Positions 43,863 to 51,957 of a stretch of DNA of 64,000 nt are shown here, piece by piece. Position numbers and translations under genes: made by a program. The notes below the pieces were generated by a model. That model saw only the letters and a program-made list of their open reading frames with translations, had not been told where the DNA came from and did no database searches. Numbering within the stretch: position 1 is the stretch's first letter; each line of letters begins with the position of its first letter. Origin of the DNA: Streptomyces sp. CBMA152 (GTDB taxonomy: Bacteria; Actinomycetota; Actinomycetes; Streptomycetales; Streptomycetaceae). The stretch covers positions 1 to 64,000 of the forward strand of contig NZ_MECJ01000019.1 of the NCBI RefSeq assembly GCF_014596475.1, written 5' to 3'.

Positions 43863-44948
43863 GTGACCGATGTGACCGACGGCGTCCTGCACACCCTGTT
43901 CCGCTCGGACCAGGGAGGCCACGAACAAGTCGTGCTGTGCCAGGACCGCGCCTCGGGCCTCAAGGCCGTCATCGCCATCCACTCCACCGCTCTGGGCCCG
44001 GCCCTCGGCGGTACGCGCTTCTACCCGTACGCGAGCGAGGAAGAGGCCGTCGCCGACGCGCTCAACCTCTCCCGCGGCATGTCGTACAAGAACGCCATGG
44101 CCGGACTCGACCACGGTGGCGGCAAGGCCGTCATCATCGGCGACCCGGACACCATCAAGACGGAGGAGCTGCTGCTCGCCTACGGGCGCTGCGTGGCCTC
44201 GCTGGGCGGGCGTTATGTGACGGCGTGCGACGTCGGCACCTATGTGGCGGACATGGACGTCGTGGCGCGCGAGTGCCAGTGGGTGACCGGCCGCTCCCCC
44301 GAGAACGGCGGCGCGGGCGACTCCTCCGTGCTCACCGCCTTCGGTGTCTTCCAGGGCATGCGGGCCAGCGCCCAGCACCTGTGGGGCGACCCGACGCTGC
44401 GCGGCCGCAAGGTCGGCGTCGCGGGCGTCGGCAAGGTGGGCCACTACCTGGTGGAGCACCTGGTGGCGGACGGCGCCGAGGTCGTCATCACGGATGTACG
44501 TGAGGAATCGGTACGCCGGATCCTCGACAAGCACCCGGGCAAGGTCACCTCGGTCGCCGACACCGACGCGCTGATCCGTGTGGAGGGCCTGGACATCTAC
44601 GCCCCCTGCGCGCTCGGCGGCGCCCTGAACGACGAGAGCGTCCCCGTGCTCACCGCGAGGATCGTGTGCGGCGCGGCCAACAACCAGCTCGCCCACCCGG
44701 GCGTCGAGAAGGACCTCGCGGACCGCGCGATCCTCTACGCGCCCGACTACGTGGTGAACGCCGGTGGCGTGATCCAGGTCGCGGACGAACTGCACGGCTT
44801 CGACTTCGACCGCTGCAAGGCGAAGGCCGCGAAGATCTTCGACACCACGCTGGCCATATTCGCACGTGCGAAGGAAGACGGTATTCCGCCGGCCGCCGCG
44901 GCCGACCGGATCGCCGAGCAGCGCATGGCCGAGGCGCGCGGTCTCTGA
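43863..44948 (+). CDS. vdh: Valine (branched-chain amino acid) dehydrogenase
   Basis: This 361-residue member of the Glu/Leu/Phe/Val dehydrogenase family starts at GTG 43863, with GGGAG upstream. The catalytic lysine region reads SYKNAMAGLDHGGGKAV (Lys76 and Lys88). The NAD-binding motif is GVAGVGKVGHYL. It deaminates valine and related amino acids to 2-oxo acids, feeding branched-chain acyl-CoA starters for fatty acids and polyketides. The divergent spacing from the hypothetical protein is 177 bp. A long open frame upstream (from 42726) is not used. Confidence 0.93.
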   Translation: MTDVTDGVLHTLFRSDQGGHEQVVLCQDRASGLKAVIAIHSTALGPALGGTRFYPYASEEEAVADALNLSRGMSYKNAMAGLDHGGGKAVIIGDPDTIKTEELLLAYGRCVASLGGRYVTACDVGTYVADMDVVARECQWVTGRSPENGGAGDSSVLTAFGVFQGMRASAQHLWGDPTLRGRKVGVAGVGKVGHYLVEHLVADGAEVVITDVREESVRRILDKHPGKVTSVADTDALIRVEGLDIYAPCALGGALNDESVPVLTARIVCGAANNQLAHPGVEKDLADRAILYAPDYVVNAGGVIQVADELHGFDFDRCKAKAAKIFDTTLAIFARAKEDGIPPAAAADRIAEQRMAEARGL

Positions 44949-44967
44949 CCCCTTGGGGCAGCCGATT

Positions 44968-45003
44968 CGCCGACCGGCGAGACAAGACTCACGCCGGTCG
45001 GCG
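44968..45003 (+). terminator. Terminator after vdh
   Basis: A perfect 12 bp stem (CGCCGACCGGCG with its complement) and 12 nt loop lie just after the vdh stop codon. Confidence 0.8.
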
Positions 45004-45229
45004 GGTCGGACGCCAAGAAGAGGTTAAAATCGCGGTTGACCAGCTAGGAAAGGGCTCCTTGCGGGTCCTGCGAAGTGGCACGTCATGCGGGCGGCGTACC
45101 GTATGGCCGCGGAAGCAGGTACCGTTGAAGCCCTACGGACACGGTCTCTCCACGGAGAGCCCGTTCCGACTCATGAACGCGTGTCAAGACTCTGGGGTCA
45201 TTGAGCCCCGTCACCGAGGGGGTCGAGCC

Positions 45230-45490
45230 ATGGGGCGCGGCCGGGCAAAGGCCAAGCAGACCAAGGTCGCCCGCCAGCTGAAGTACAGCAGCGGCGGGAC
45301 TGACCTGTCGCGTCTGGCCAACGAGCTGGGCGCATCGACTTCGAATCCGACAGTGAGCCAACCGCCTAACGCGGAGCCGCTGGAGGACGACGAAGACGAC
45401 CCGTATGCCCGCTATGCGGACATGTACGGGAACGACGACGAGGACGAGGACGAAGAGTCCGGTCCGTCGTCGCAGCGCCGCGGCGCTTGA
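45230..45490 (+). CDS. DUF3073 family protein
   Basis: The 86-residue protein has a basic N-terminus (MGRGRAKAKQTKVARQLKY) and an acidic C-terminus (DEDEDEESGPSSQRR), like the actinobacterial DUF3073 family. The N-terminal half could bind nucleic acid. The ATG at 45230 has GAGGGGG upstream. Terminators follow it. It is consistently located beside purM in Streptomyces by memory; its role is unknown. Confidence 0.93.
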   Translation: MGRGRAKAKQTKVARQLKYSSGGTDLSRLANELGASTSNPTVSQPPNAEPLEDDEDDPYARYADMYGNDDEDEDEESGPSSQRRGA

Positions 45491-45547
45491 CTTCGCTGAA
45501 TCCCTCTTTGGCAGCAGCTCTCGTTGTGGCTGCTCCGAGAACACATC

Positions 45548-45581
45548 AACCCGGTTCGGGGCCTTCGCCTCGGACCGGGTT
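45548..45581 (+). terminator. Terminator after the DUF3073 gene
   Basis: AACCCGGT and ACCGGGTT bracket an inner pairing (TCGG with a GCC-rich loop) in a hairpin just beyond the stop codon. Confidence 0.75.
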
Positions 45582-45614
45582 CTGTGCTGCCCGGAAAGGG
45601 CCCCGTTCATGCTG

Positions 45615-45644
45615 AAGGGGAGGAGCCTCGCGGCCCCTCCCCTT
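45615..45644. terminator. Convergent terminator between DUF3073 and purM
   Basis: AAGGGGAGG at 45615-45623 pairs with CCTCCCCTT at 45636-45644. It sits seven bases from the purM stop codon and is positioned to stop transcription from both directions. Confidence 0.82.
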
Positions 45645-45650
45645 ATCGCT

Positions 45651-46718
45651 TTACTTCGCGTAGTCGCCGGTCAGCGCGGCGCCCGTGGTGTGCGCGCCCC
45701 GCTCCGTGATCGCACCGGCGACCCAGGCGTCCACGCCCCGGTCCGCCAGCGTCGTCAGGGCCACGTCCACCGAGTGCTCGGGCACGATCGCGATCATGCC
45801 GACGCCCATGTTCAGCGTCTTCTCCAGCTCCAGGCGCTCGACCTGCCCGGCCTTGCCCACCAGGTCGAACACCGCACCCGGCGCCCAGGTCGAGCGGTCG
45901 ACCGTGGCGTGCAGGTGGTCCGGGACGACCCGGGCCAGGTTGTTGGCGAGGCCGCCGCCGGTGACGTGGCTGAAGGCGTGCACCTCGGCGGTGCGCGTCA
46001 GGGCCAGACAGTCCAGCGAGTAGATCTTGGTCGGCTCCAGGAGCTCCTCGCCCAGGGTCCGCCCGAACTCCTCGACCTGCTGGTCGAGCGACATCTTCGC
46101 CCGGTCGAAGACCACGTGCCGCACGAGTGAGTACCCGTTCGAGTGAAGTCCGGACGAGGCCATGGCGATGACGACGTCACCCGTGCGGATACGATCCGCG
46201 CCGAGCAGCCGGTCCGCCTCGACCACGCCCGTACCGGCGCCGGCCACATCGAAGTCGTCCGGGCCCAGCAGGCCCGGGTGTTCGGCGGTCTCGCCGCCGA
46301 TGAGGGCGCAGCCCGCGAGGACACAGCCCTCGGCGATGCCCTTGACGATGGCGGCGACCCGCTCGGGGTGCACCTTGCCGACGCAGATGTAGTCGGTCAT
46401 GAACAGCGGCTCGGCACCGCACACGACCAGGTCGTCGACGACCATGCCGACGAGGTCGTGGCCGATCGTGTCGTACACGCCCATCTTGCGGGCGAGGTCG
46501 ACCTTCGTGCCGACGCCGTCGGTGGCGGAGGCGAGCAGCGGGCGCTCGTAGCGCTTGAGGGCGGAGGCGTCGAAGAGGCCGGCGAAGCCGCCGATGCCGC
46601 CCAGGACCTCGGGCCGCCTCGTCTTCTTCACCCACTCCTTCATCAACTCGACGGCGCGGTCGCCCGCTTCGATGTCGACGCCCGCGGCTGCGTAGCTGGC
46701 ACCAGTGGTCTCAGGCAT
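45651..46718 (-). CDS. purM: Phosphoribosylaminoimidazole synthetase (AIR synthetase)
   Basis: The 355-residue PurM uses ATP to close FGAM to AIR. Visible family motifs are ASATDGVGTKVDLA, DYICVGKVHPERV, GGETAEHPGLL, and ASSGLHSNGYSLVR. It follows purF in the same direction with a 45 bp gap, so the two are very probably an operon. Length is standard. The ATG at 46718 gives MPETTGASYAAAGVDIEAG. Confidence 0.98.
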   Translation of the reverse strand: MPETTGASYAAAGVDIEAGDRAVELMKEWVKKTRRPEVLGGIGGFAGLFDASALKRYERPLLASATDGVGTKVDLARKMGVYDTIGHDLVGMVVDDLVVCGAEPLFMTDYICVGKVHPERVAAIVKGIAEGCVLAGCALIGGETAEHPGLLGPDDFDVAGAGTGVVEADRLLGADRIRTGDVVIAMASSGLHSNGYSLVRHVVFDRAKMSLDQQVEEFGRTLGEELLEPTKIYSLDCLALTRTAEVHAFSHVTGGGLANNLARVVPDHLHATVDRSTWAPGAVFDLVGKAGQVERLELEKTLNMGVGMIAIVPEHSVDVALTTLADRGVDAWVAGAITERGAHTTGAALTGDYAK

Positions 46719-46763
46719 GGCTCTGAAGAACTTTCGTGTCGTACTGCAGGGTTCGTGCGGGCG

Positions 46764-48290
46764 CTACGGGCGACGCAGGGCGTCGGCCGCCGCCGTCGCG
46801 GCGGGGCCCGCCGCGAGCTCGGTCTCCAGAAGCTGCTTGCCGAGCAGCTCCGGGTCCGGCAGCTCCATCGGGTAGACCCCGTCGAAGCAGGCGCGGCAGA
46901 GGTTGTCCTTGGGGATGGTCGTCGCCTCGATCATCGCGTCCGTGGAGATGTACGAGAGCGAGTCGGCCCCCAGCGACGTGCCGATCTCCTCGATCGTCAT
47001 GCCGTTGGCGATGAGCTCCGCGCGGGTCGCGAAGTCGATGCCGAAGAAGCACGGCCACTTGACCGGCGGCGAGGAGATCCGGATGTGGACCTCGGCGGCG
47101 CCCGCCTCGCGGAGCATCTTCACCAGCGCGCGCTGGGTGTTGCCGCGCACGATCGAGTCGTCCACGACCACCAGGCGCTTGCCCCGGATGACTTCCTTCA
47201 GCGGGTTCAGCTTGAGCCGGATACCGAGCTGACGGATGGTCTGCGAGGGCTGGATGAAGGTGCGTCCGACATAGGCGTTCTTCACCAGACCGGACCCGTA
47301 CGGAATGCCGCTGGCCTCCGCGTAGCCGATCGCGGCGGGGGTGCCGGACTCCGGAGTCGCTATCACCAGGTCGGCGTCGACCGGCGCTTCCTTCGCGAGT
47401 TTCCGGCCCATCTCGACGCGCGAGAGGTAGACGTTCCGCCCGGCGATGTCGGTGTCGGGGCGGGCCAGGTAGACGTACTCGAAGACACAGCCCTTGGGCT
47501 TCGCTTCAGCAAATCGGGAGGTCCTGAGCCCGTTCTCGTCGATGGCGACGAGCTCGCCCGGCTCGATCTCGCGGACGAAGCTGGCACCGCAGATGTCGAG
47601 GGCGGCGGTCTCGGAGGCCACCACCCAGCCGCGCTCCAGGCGGCCGATGACCAGCGGGCGGATGCCCTGCGGGTCACGGGCGCAGTAGAGCGTCTGCTCG
47701 TCCATGAAGACCAGCGAGAAGGCGCCCTGGACCTGGGGAAGGACCTTGGCGGCCGCCTCCTCCACGGTCAGCGGCTTGCCGTCGTCGTCGGTCTGCCCCG
47801 CGAGCAGGGCGGTGACGAGGTCGGTGTCGTTGGTGGCGGCGACCTGGGTCGCGCGACCGTTCTCCTTGGGCAGCTCGGCGACCATCTCGGCCAGCTGCGC
47901 CGTGTTCACCAGGTTGCCGTTGTGGCCGAGCGCGATCGAGCCGTGGGCGGTCGCCCGGAACGTCGGCTGCGCGTTCTCCCACACGGAGGCACCGGTGGTC
48001 GAGTAGCGGGCGTGACCGACCGCGATATGGCCTTGGAGGGAACCGAGAGAGGTCTCGTCGAAGACCTGGGAAACAAGCCCCATGTCCTTGAAGACGAGGA
48101 TCTGGGAGCCGTTGCTGACCGCGATTCCCGCGGATTCCTGGCCCCGATGCTGGAGGGCGTAAAGCCCGAAGTAAGTGAGCTTGGCGACCTCTTCACCCGG
48201 AGCCCAGACGCCGAAGACGCCGCAAGCGTCCTGGGGGCCCTTCTCGCCGGGGAGCAGGTCGTGGTTGAGTCGTCCGTCACCACGTGGCAC
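46764..48290 (-). CDS. purF: Amidophosphoribosyltransferase
   Basis: The 508-residue PurF performs the first committed step of purine synthesis: glutamine plus PRPP to phosphoribosylamine. The N-terminal nucleophile is Cys23 after a short propeptide (GPQDACGVFGVW), as in self-processing PurF enzymes. The PRPP-binding loop is VVVDDSIVRGNT. Glutaminase signatures HRGQESAGIA and ARYSTTGAS are also seen. It begins with GTG; no strong ribosome site is visible. It is upstream of purM with a short gap. Confidence 0.98.
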   Translation of the reverse strand: MPRGDGRLNHDLLPGEKGPQDACGVFGVWAPGEEVAKLTYFGLYALQHRGQESAGIAVSNGSQILVFKDMGLVSQVFDETSLGSLQGHIAVGHARYSTTGASVWENAQPTFRATAHGSIALGHNGNLVNTAQLAEMVAELPKENGRATQVAATNDTDLVTALLAGQTDDDGKPLTVEEAAAKVLPQVQGAFSLVFMDEQTLYCARDPQGIRPLVIGRLERGWVVASETAALDICGASFVREIEPGELVAIDENGLRTSRFAEAKPKGCVFEYVYLARPDTDIAGRNVYLSRVEMGRKLAKEAPVDADLVIATPESGTPAAIGYAEASGIPYGSGLVKNAYVGRTFIQPSQTIRQLGIRLKLNPLKEVIRGKRLVVVDDSIVRGNTQRALVKMLREAGAAEVHIRISSPPVKWPCFFGIDFATRAELIANGMTIEEIGTSLGADSLSYISTDAMIEATTIPKDNLCRACFDGVYPMELPDPELLGKQLLETELAAGPAATAAADALRRP

Positions 48291-48582
48291 GCCACCGAGT
48301 GTAGGCGAGATCGATCGCTGGTCCGAATTGGGGATACGGACGAGAAGGCGATGACGGGTGGTTTGTGGCTTCTGCCCAACCGGCCGGAGGGCCGTTTTCC
48401 TGGCATTTTCCTGCCGGTTTCCCGTCGGGGCCGGATTCTGCCCCCCTTCGGAATGTGACGGAGCTCGCTCGGGGGTGCGAATTCGACCATGGGGGCGGGT
48501 GGGACGGGGTCACTTGCCGTAGTCGTATGAATTCGGGGGTACGGGGGTGACGGCGGCCCGCGCTTCCGTTGGAGCCACGCGC

Positions 48583-49368
48583 TCAGGACATCAGCGGAAG
48601 CAGTCCCGAAAGGTCCGCGCGCTCGCCGCTCGCCGACACCTGGGCCGCATCCAGAGCCGCCGCCCATTCCGTACGGCCGGTGGCGAGCCGGAGCCAGGTG
48701 AGCGGGTCGGTCTCGACGACATTCGGCGGCGTGCCCCGGGTGTGTTTCGGCCCCTCGACGCACTGGACCACCGCGTACGGCGGCACCCTGACCTCGACCG
48801 AGCCGCCCGGGGCCTTCGCCGCGAGCGCGTCGGCGAGGAGCCGGGTGCAGGCGGCGAGCGCCTGGCGGTCGTACGGGATGTCGAGCCCGGGCACGGCGTC
48901 GTTCAAGTCGTCGGTGCGGACGCAGAGTTCCACGGTCCGGGTGACCATGGCGTCGCCGAGGGTCATGACGGCACCCGGCCGCGGAAGGACCGGGACCAGC
49001 CGGCTGTCCGGCGCGGCCGGGAGCCGCGCCTCGATCCGCTCGGCCACGTCGGCGTACAACGCGTCCAGATCCGGCAGCTCGGCGGCGTACTCCCGAGGGC
49101 CTGTCAGATCCGCGAACGGCCAGTCCAGCAGGGCGAGTTCACGCTTGGCGGGCTCGTCCTCGGCGAGGGCGCGTACGACGGTGTCCAGGGTCAGGGCGGC
49201 GTGCGCGGCGAGGTCGCGGACCGTCCTGCCGTCGATCCGGGTGGGCCGGGCCAGCTGGTCGGGGGTGAGGGTGCGGACCGCGTCCCGTACGTGGGCGAAC
49301 TGGGCGAGCACCGCCGCGCGGGTCTTCGCCGGGTCGTAGCTGCGGGTGCGCTTCTTGGCCGGAGGCAT
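48583..49368 (-). CDS. Mycothiol-dependent maleylpyruvate isomerase-like / sterol carrier family protein
   Basis: The 261-residue protein has an N-terminal four-helix domain (VRDLAAHAALTLDTVVRALAE) of the DinB/MDMPI fold. In this fold a conserved His usually binds a metal; one sits in AAHAAL. The C-terminal half (GTPPNVVETDPLTWLRLATGR) resembles the SCP2-like helper domain seen in many streptomycete annotations as sterol carrier family. Its substrate is unknown. It overlaps neither neighbour and is in line with the TetR gene upstream. Possible role in mycothiol-linked detoxification is inference. Confidence 0.8.
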   Translation of the reverse strand: MPPAKKRTRSYDPAKTRAAVLAQFAHVRDAVRTLTPDQLARPTRIDGRTVRDLAAHAALTLDTVVRALAEDEPAKRELALLDWPFADLTGPREYAAELPDLDALYADVAERIEARLPAAPDSRLVPVLPRPGAVMTLGDAMVTRTVELCVRTDDLNDAVPGLDIPYDRQALAACTRLLADALAAKAPGGSVEVRVPPYAVVQCVEGPKHTRGTPPNVVETDPLTWLRLATGRTEWAAALDAAQVSASGERADLSGLLPLMS

Positions 49369-49378
49369 GATCGAGAGC

Positions 49379-50062
49379 TTAAGCGGGCGCCTCGGCCTTG
49401 GTCGCGTAGTCGCCGAGGCCGTGCTCGACGAGGTCGAAGGCCTCGATCGCGAGGCGGACGGCGTCCGGGGCGATCGCGTCGGCCGGGTCGCCGAGGAGCA
49501 GCCGTCGGTAGTTCTCGCTGATCAGCGTCGCGCGTACAGCCATCAGCTGGGCCGCCGCGACCCGGGCCATGACCTGGTCGCCGGTCTCCTCGGCCAGCAC
49601 TTCCGCCACCAGGTCGGAGCTGCGGACGAGGGCGGCGTGGGCGCGGGTGAGCAGGACGGGCGTCTCCATGATCAGCCGCAGCAGCTGGAGCACCAGCGGT
49701 GTGTCGCTCATCCCGATGGAGGGGTCGCGCTCGTCCACGGACCGCAGATAGTGGCGGCGCATGGCCTGGACGGCGGACTCGCCCGGGGCGCGGTCGCGCA
49801 CCGTACGGGCGGCGTCGTGGATGTGCTCCTCCACCGGCCGGAGCGCCAAGTCCTCTTTGTTCCCGAAGTGGTTGAAGACGGTCATCTTCGACACCTCGGC
49901 CGCCTCGGCGATCTCGGCGACGGAGACCTTGTCGTATCCGCGTTCCGTGAAGAGCTCGATGGCGACGCCCATCAGCCGCAGCTGGGTCTGGAGCTTCTTG
50001 CGCTCGCGCAGCCCCATGCCCGTGCCGTTGCCGCCGCCGGTCTGCTCGTTCGTCTCCACCAT
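49379..50062 (-). CDS. TetR-family regulator of the divergent MFS gene
   Basis: The 227-residue repressor has a TetR helix-turn-helix at about residues 20-65 (GVAIELFTERGYDKVSVAEI, EVSKMTVFNHFGNKEDL). The ligand domain ends VEHGLGDYATKAEAPA. The ATG at 50062 lies within an AT-rich region and lacks a clear Shine-Dalgarno, so leaderless translation is possible. It is divergent from the MFS gene at 50182, which it very likely represses. Confidence 0.9.
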   Translation of the reverse strand: MVETNEQTGGGNGTGMGLRERKKLQTQLRLMGVAIELFTERGYDKVSVAEIAEAAEVSKMTVFNHFGNKEDLALRPVEEHIHDAARTVRDRAPGESAVQAMRRHYLRSVDERDPSIGMSDTPLVLQLLRLIMETPVLLTRAHAALVRSSDLVAEVLAEETGDQVMARVAAAQLMAVRATLISENYRRLLLGDPADAIAPDAVRLAIEAFDLVEHGLGDYATKAEAPA

Positions 50063-50181
50063 GAGGCCAATGTACCAGGATGAATATTTGGTCAGGCATA
50101 AAAGTTGACTCGGTACAGATCGATGAGTCATCGTTGAGCCACGACGACGGCAGGACCCGCTGCCCCGGAGGGGGAATCACC
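50063..50181. promoter_or_regulatory. Candidate TetR operator between divergent genes
   Basis: TGTACCA and TGGTCA around the AT-rich core GGATGAATATT form an imperfect inverted repeat at 50071-50094. TTGACT and a GACTC/GAGTC inverted pair follow nearby. The region is AT-rich enough to hold both promoters and the operator. The MFS start at 50182 has a strong GGAGGGGG site. Confidence 0.5.
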
Positions 50182-51702
50182 ATGTCCAGAACCTTGAGCA
50201 CACCCATGCCAAAAGTGGCTGAAGCGCCCGTAGTTGAGGCTCCGGCACCGGCCATGTCGGAGGGGCGGACGCGGATCGCCTTCGGCCTCTGCCTGGTGAC
50301 GATCCTGCTGGCCGTGCTCGATATGAACATCGTGTCGGCGGCGACCGTGCCGATCGTCCGCGACCTCGACCCGGTTCACGGCATGGACAGGATCCCGTGG
50401 CTGATCAGCTCGTTCGCGCTCGCCTCGGCGGCCGTACTGCCGCTGTACGGGAAGCTGTGCGACACGATCGGCGCGAAGAAGGTCTTCGTGGGCGCGCTGA
50501 GCGCGTTCCTGCTCGGCTCGGCGCTGTGCGGGGCCGCCCAGTCCATGGGCGAGCTGATCGCGGCGCGGGCGCTGCAAGGCGTCGGCGGCGGTGGCCTGAT
50601 GAGCGTGACGATGGTCGTACTCGCCCAGCTCAACGGCTCGGGCGGCGGCTCCGGCCGGGGCAAGGGCGGCAGCATCGGCGGGATCGTGGCCGGTGCGGGC
50701 ATGGCGCTCGGCCCATGGCTCGGCGGCACGCTCGCCGACCATGCGAGCTGGCGCTGGATCTTCTACGTGAACCTGCCGGTCGGGCTCGCGGTGCTGGCCG
50801 GGGCAGTGGTGGTGCTCCGCCTCCCGGTCACACCCGTACGCCACCGGATCGACTTCCTCGGCGCGGTGCTCGCGGCGGCCTTCTCGACGTCGTTGCTGCT
50901 GGTCACGGAGTGGGGCGGCAAGGACTACGCGTGGACCTCGCCCATGATTGTTGGGCTTGCGGTGGCGAGCATGGCGACGCTGGCGCTGTTCCTGCGCCGC
51001 CAGGCCACGGCGGCCGAACCGATCCTGCCGCTCTCGATGTTCAAGGTCCCGGCGCTCCGGCTCGGCTTCGTGATCCAGGGGCTCGTGGGCGCGGCGATGA
51101 TGGGCACGCTGGTGTACGTGATGATCTACCTCCAGGTCGTCCGGGGCGTCGAGGCCACGTCGGCCGGGCTGTATCTGATCCCCATGGCGCTCGGTATGAC
51201 CGCGGTCGGCTTCGGGTCGGAGCGGCTGGCGGGGCGGGGTTGGTCGCAGAAGACGTTCGTGCAGACCGGAACGGTGCTGTCGGCCGTCGCCCTCGGCCTG
51301 CTCGCCACGACGGGCGTGTCCACGTCACTGTGGGCCGTGCGGGGTGAACTCCTGCTCATGGGCGCGGGGTTCGGCCTGCTCATCGGCCAGCTGATCCAGA
51401 TCGTGCAGTCGGCTGCGCCGGCGCGGCAGTTGGGTGTGGCGACGACCGGTGTCCGCTTCTTCCAGACGCTGGGGAACGCGTTGGGGGCGGCGGTGTTCGG
51501 GACGGTGCTGAGCCGGGTGTACGCGTCGGAAGGTCCCGGCGGCTCGACGTCGACGATCCGCACGCTGACCGGTGCGGCCCACTCGTCGGGCCTGCAGGCC
51601 CTGACGACGGGGATGGATGTGGTGTTCGTCGGGGCGGCGGGGGTGATGGTGGTGGCGGCGATCCTGTCAACGCGCCTGCCGTCCCGGACACCGGGGGTTT
51701 GA
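50182..51702 (+). CDS. MFS transporter, DHA2/EmrB-QacA type
   Basis: The 506-residue protein has 14 predicted membrane helices. Motif C-like and DHA2 features are seen in GIVAGAGMALGPWLGGTLADHASWRWIFYVNLP, read in parts (RWIFYVNLPVG). The first helix has LLAVLDMNIVSAATVPI. It should be a proton-driven multidrug efflux pump. The start at ATG 50182 is preceded by GGAGGGGG; earlier in-frame ATG codons lack such a site. Control by the divergent TetR gene is likely. Confidence 0.93.
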   Translation: MSRTLSTPMPKVAEAPVVEAPAPAMSEGRTRIAFGLCLVTILLAVLDMNIVSAATVPIVRDLDPVHGMDRIPWLISSFALASAAVLPLYGKLCDTIGAKKVFVGALSAFLLGSALCGAAQSMGELIAARALQGVGGGGLMSVTMVVLAQLNGSGGGSGRGKGGSIGGIVAGAGMALGPWLGGTLADHASWRWIFYVNLPVGLAVLAGAVVVLRLPVTPVRHRIDFLGAVLAAAFSTSLLLVTEWGGKDYAWTSPMIVGLAVASMATLALFLRRQATAAEPILPLSMFKVPALRLGFVIQGLVGAAMMGTLVYVMIYLQVVRGVEATSAGLYLIPMALGMTAVGFGSERLAGRGWSQKTFVQTGTVLSAVALGLLATTGVSTSLWAVRGELLLMGAGFGLLIGQLIQIVQSAAPARQLGVATTGVRFFQTLGNALGAAVFGTVLSRVYASEGPGGSTSTIRTLTGAAHSSGLQALTTGMDVVFVGAAGVMVVAAILSTRLPSRTPGV

Positions 51703-51703
51703 T

Positions 51704-51939
51704 CCCCCACCCCGCCCCTTCCCGGCTGTGACATTTGCGGCTCCGCCGCGTGGCCTGGGCGGGCGGCCGGGCGCTTCGTCTGCGGATCGTGCTGGGTTGC
51801 TCACGCAGTTCCCCGCGCCCCTAAGGAGGGCCCGAAGGGCCCATTTAAGGGGCGCGGGGAACTGCGCGACCAGCCCCCACCGGCGGCCAGGCGAACGTTT
51901 CAGCCCCCGGCAGGGTTTAGGGAAGGGGCGGGGTGGGGG
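51704..51939. repeat. Dispersed GC-rich palindromic intergenic repeat, copy 2
   Basis: A 236 bp unit bounded by a perfect 20 bp inverted repeat (51704-51723 and 51920-51939). Inside is a 19 bp hairpin (51804-51822 and 51848-51866) of the same CGCAGTTCCCCGCGCCCCT sequence as copy 1, with a GGGCCC pair between its arms. It lies between the convergent MFS and purL genes, so it can terminate both. Confidence 0.88.
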
Positions 51940-51957
51940 CAACACCCCGCCGGGCGC

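Noticed and set aside
44666..45229. N-terminal extension of the DUF3073 frame into vdh
   Set aside because: The family start MGRGRAK at 45230 has its own ribosome binding site, and the upstream part overlaps vdh and its terminator.
46143..48458. Long plus-strand frame opposite purM and purF
   Set aside because: It lies opposite two unmistakable purine genes and has shadow composition.
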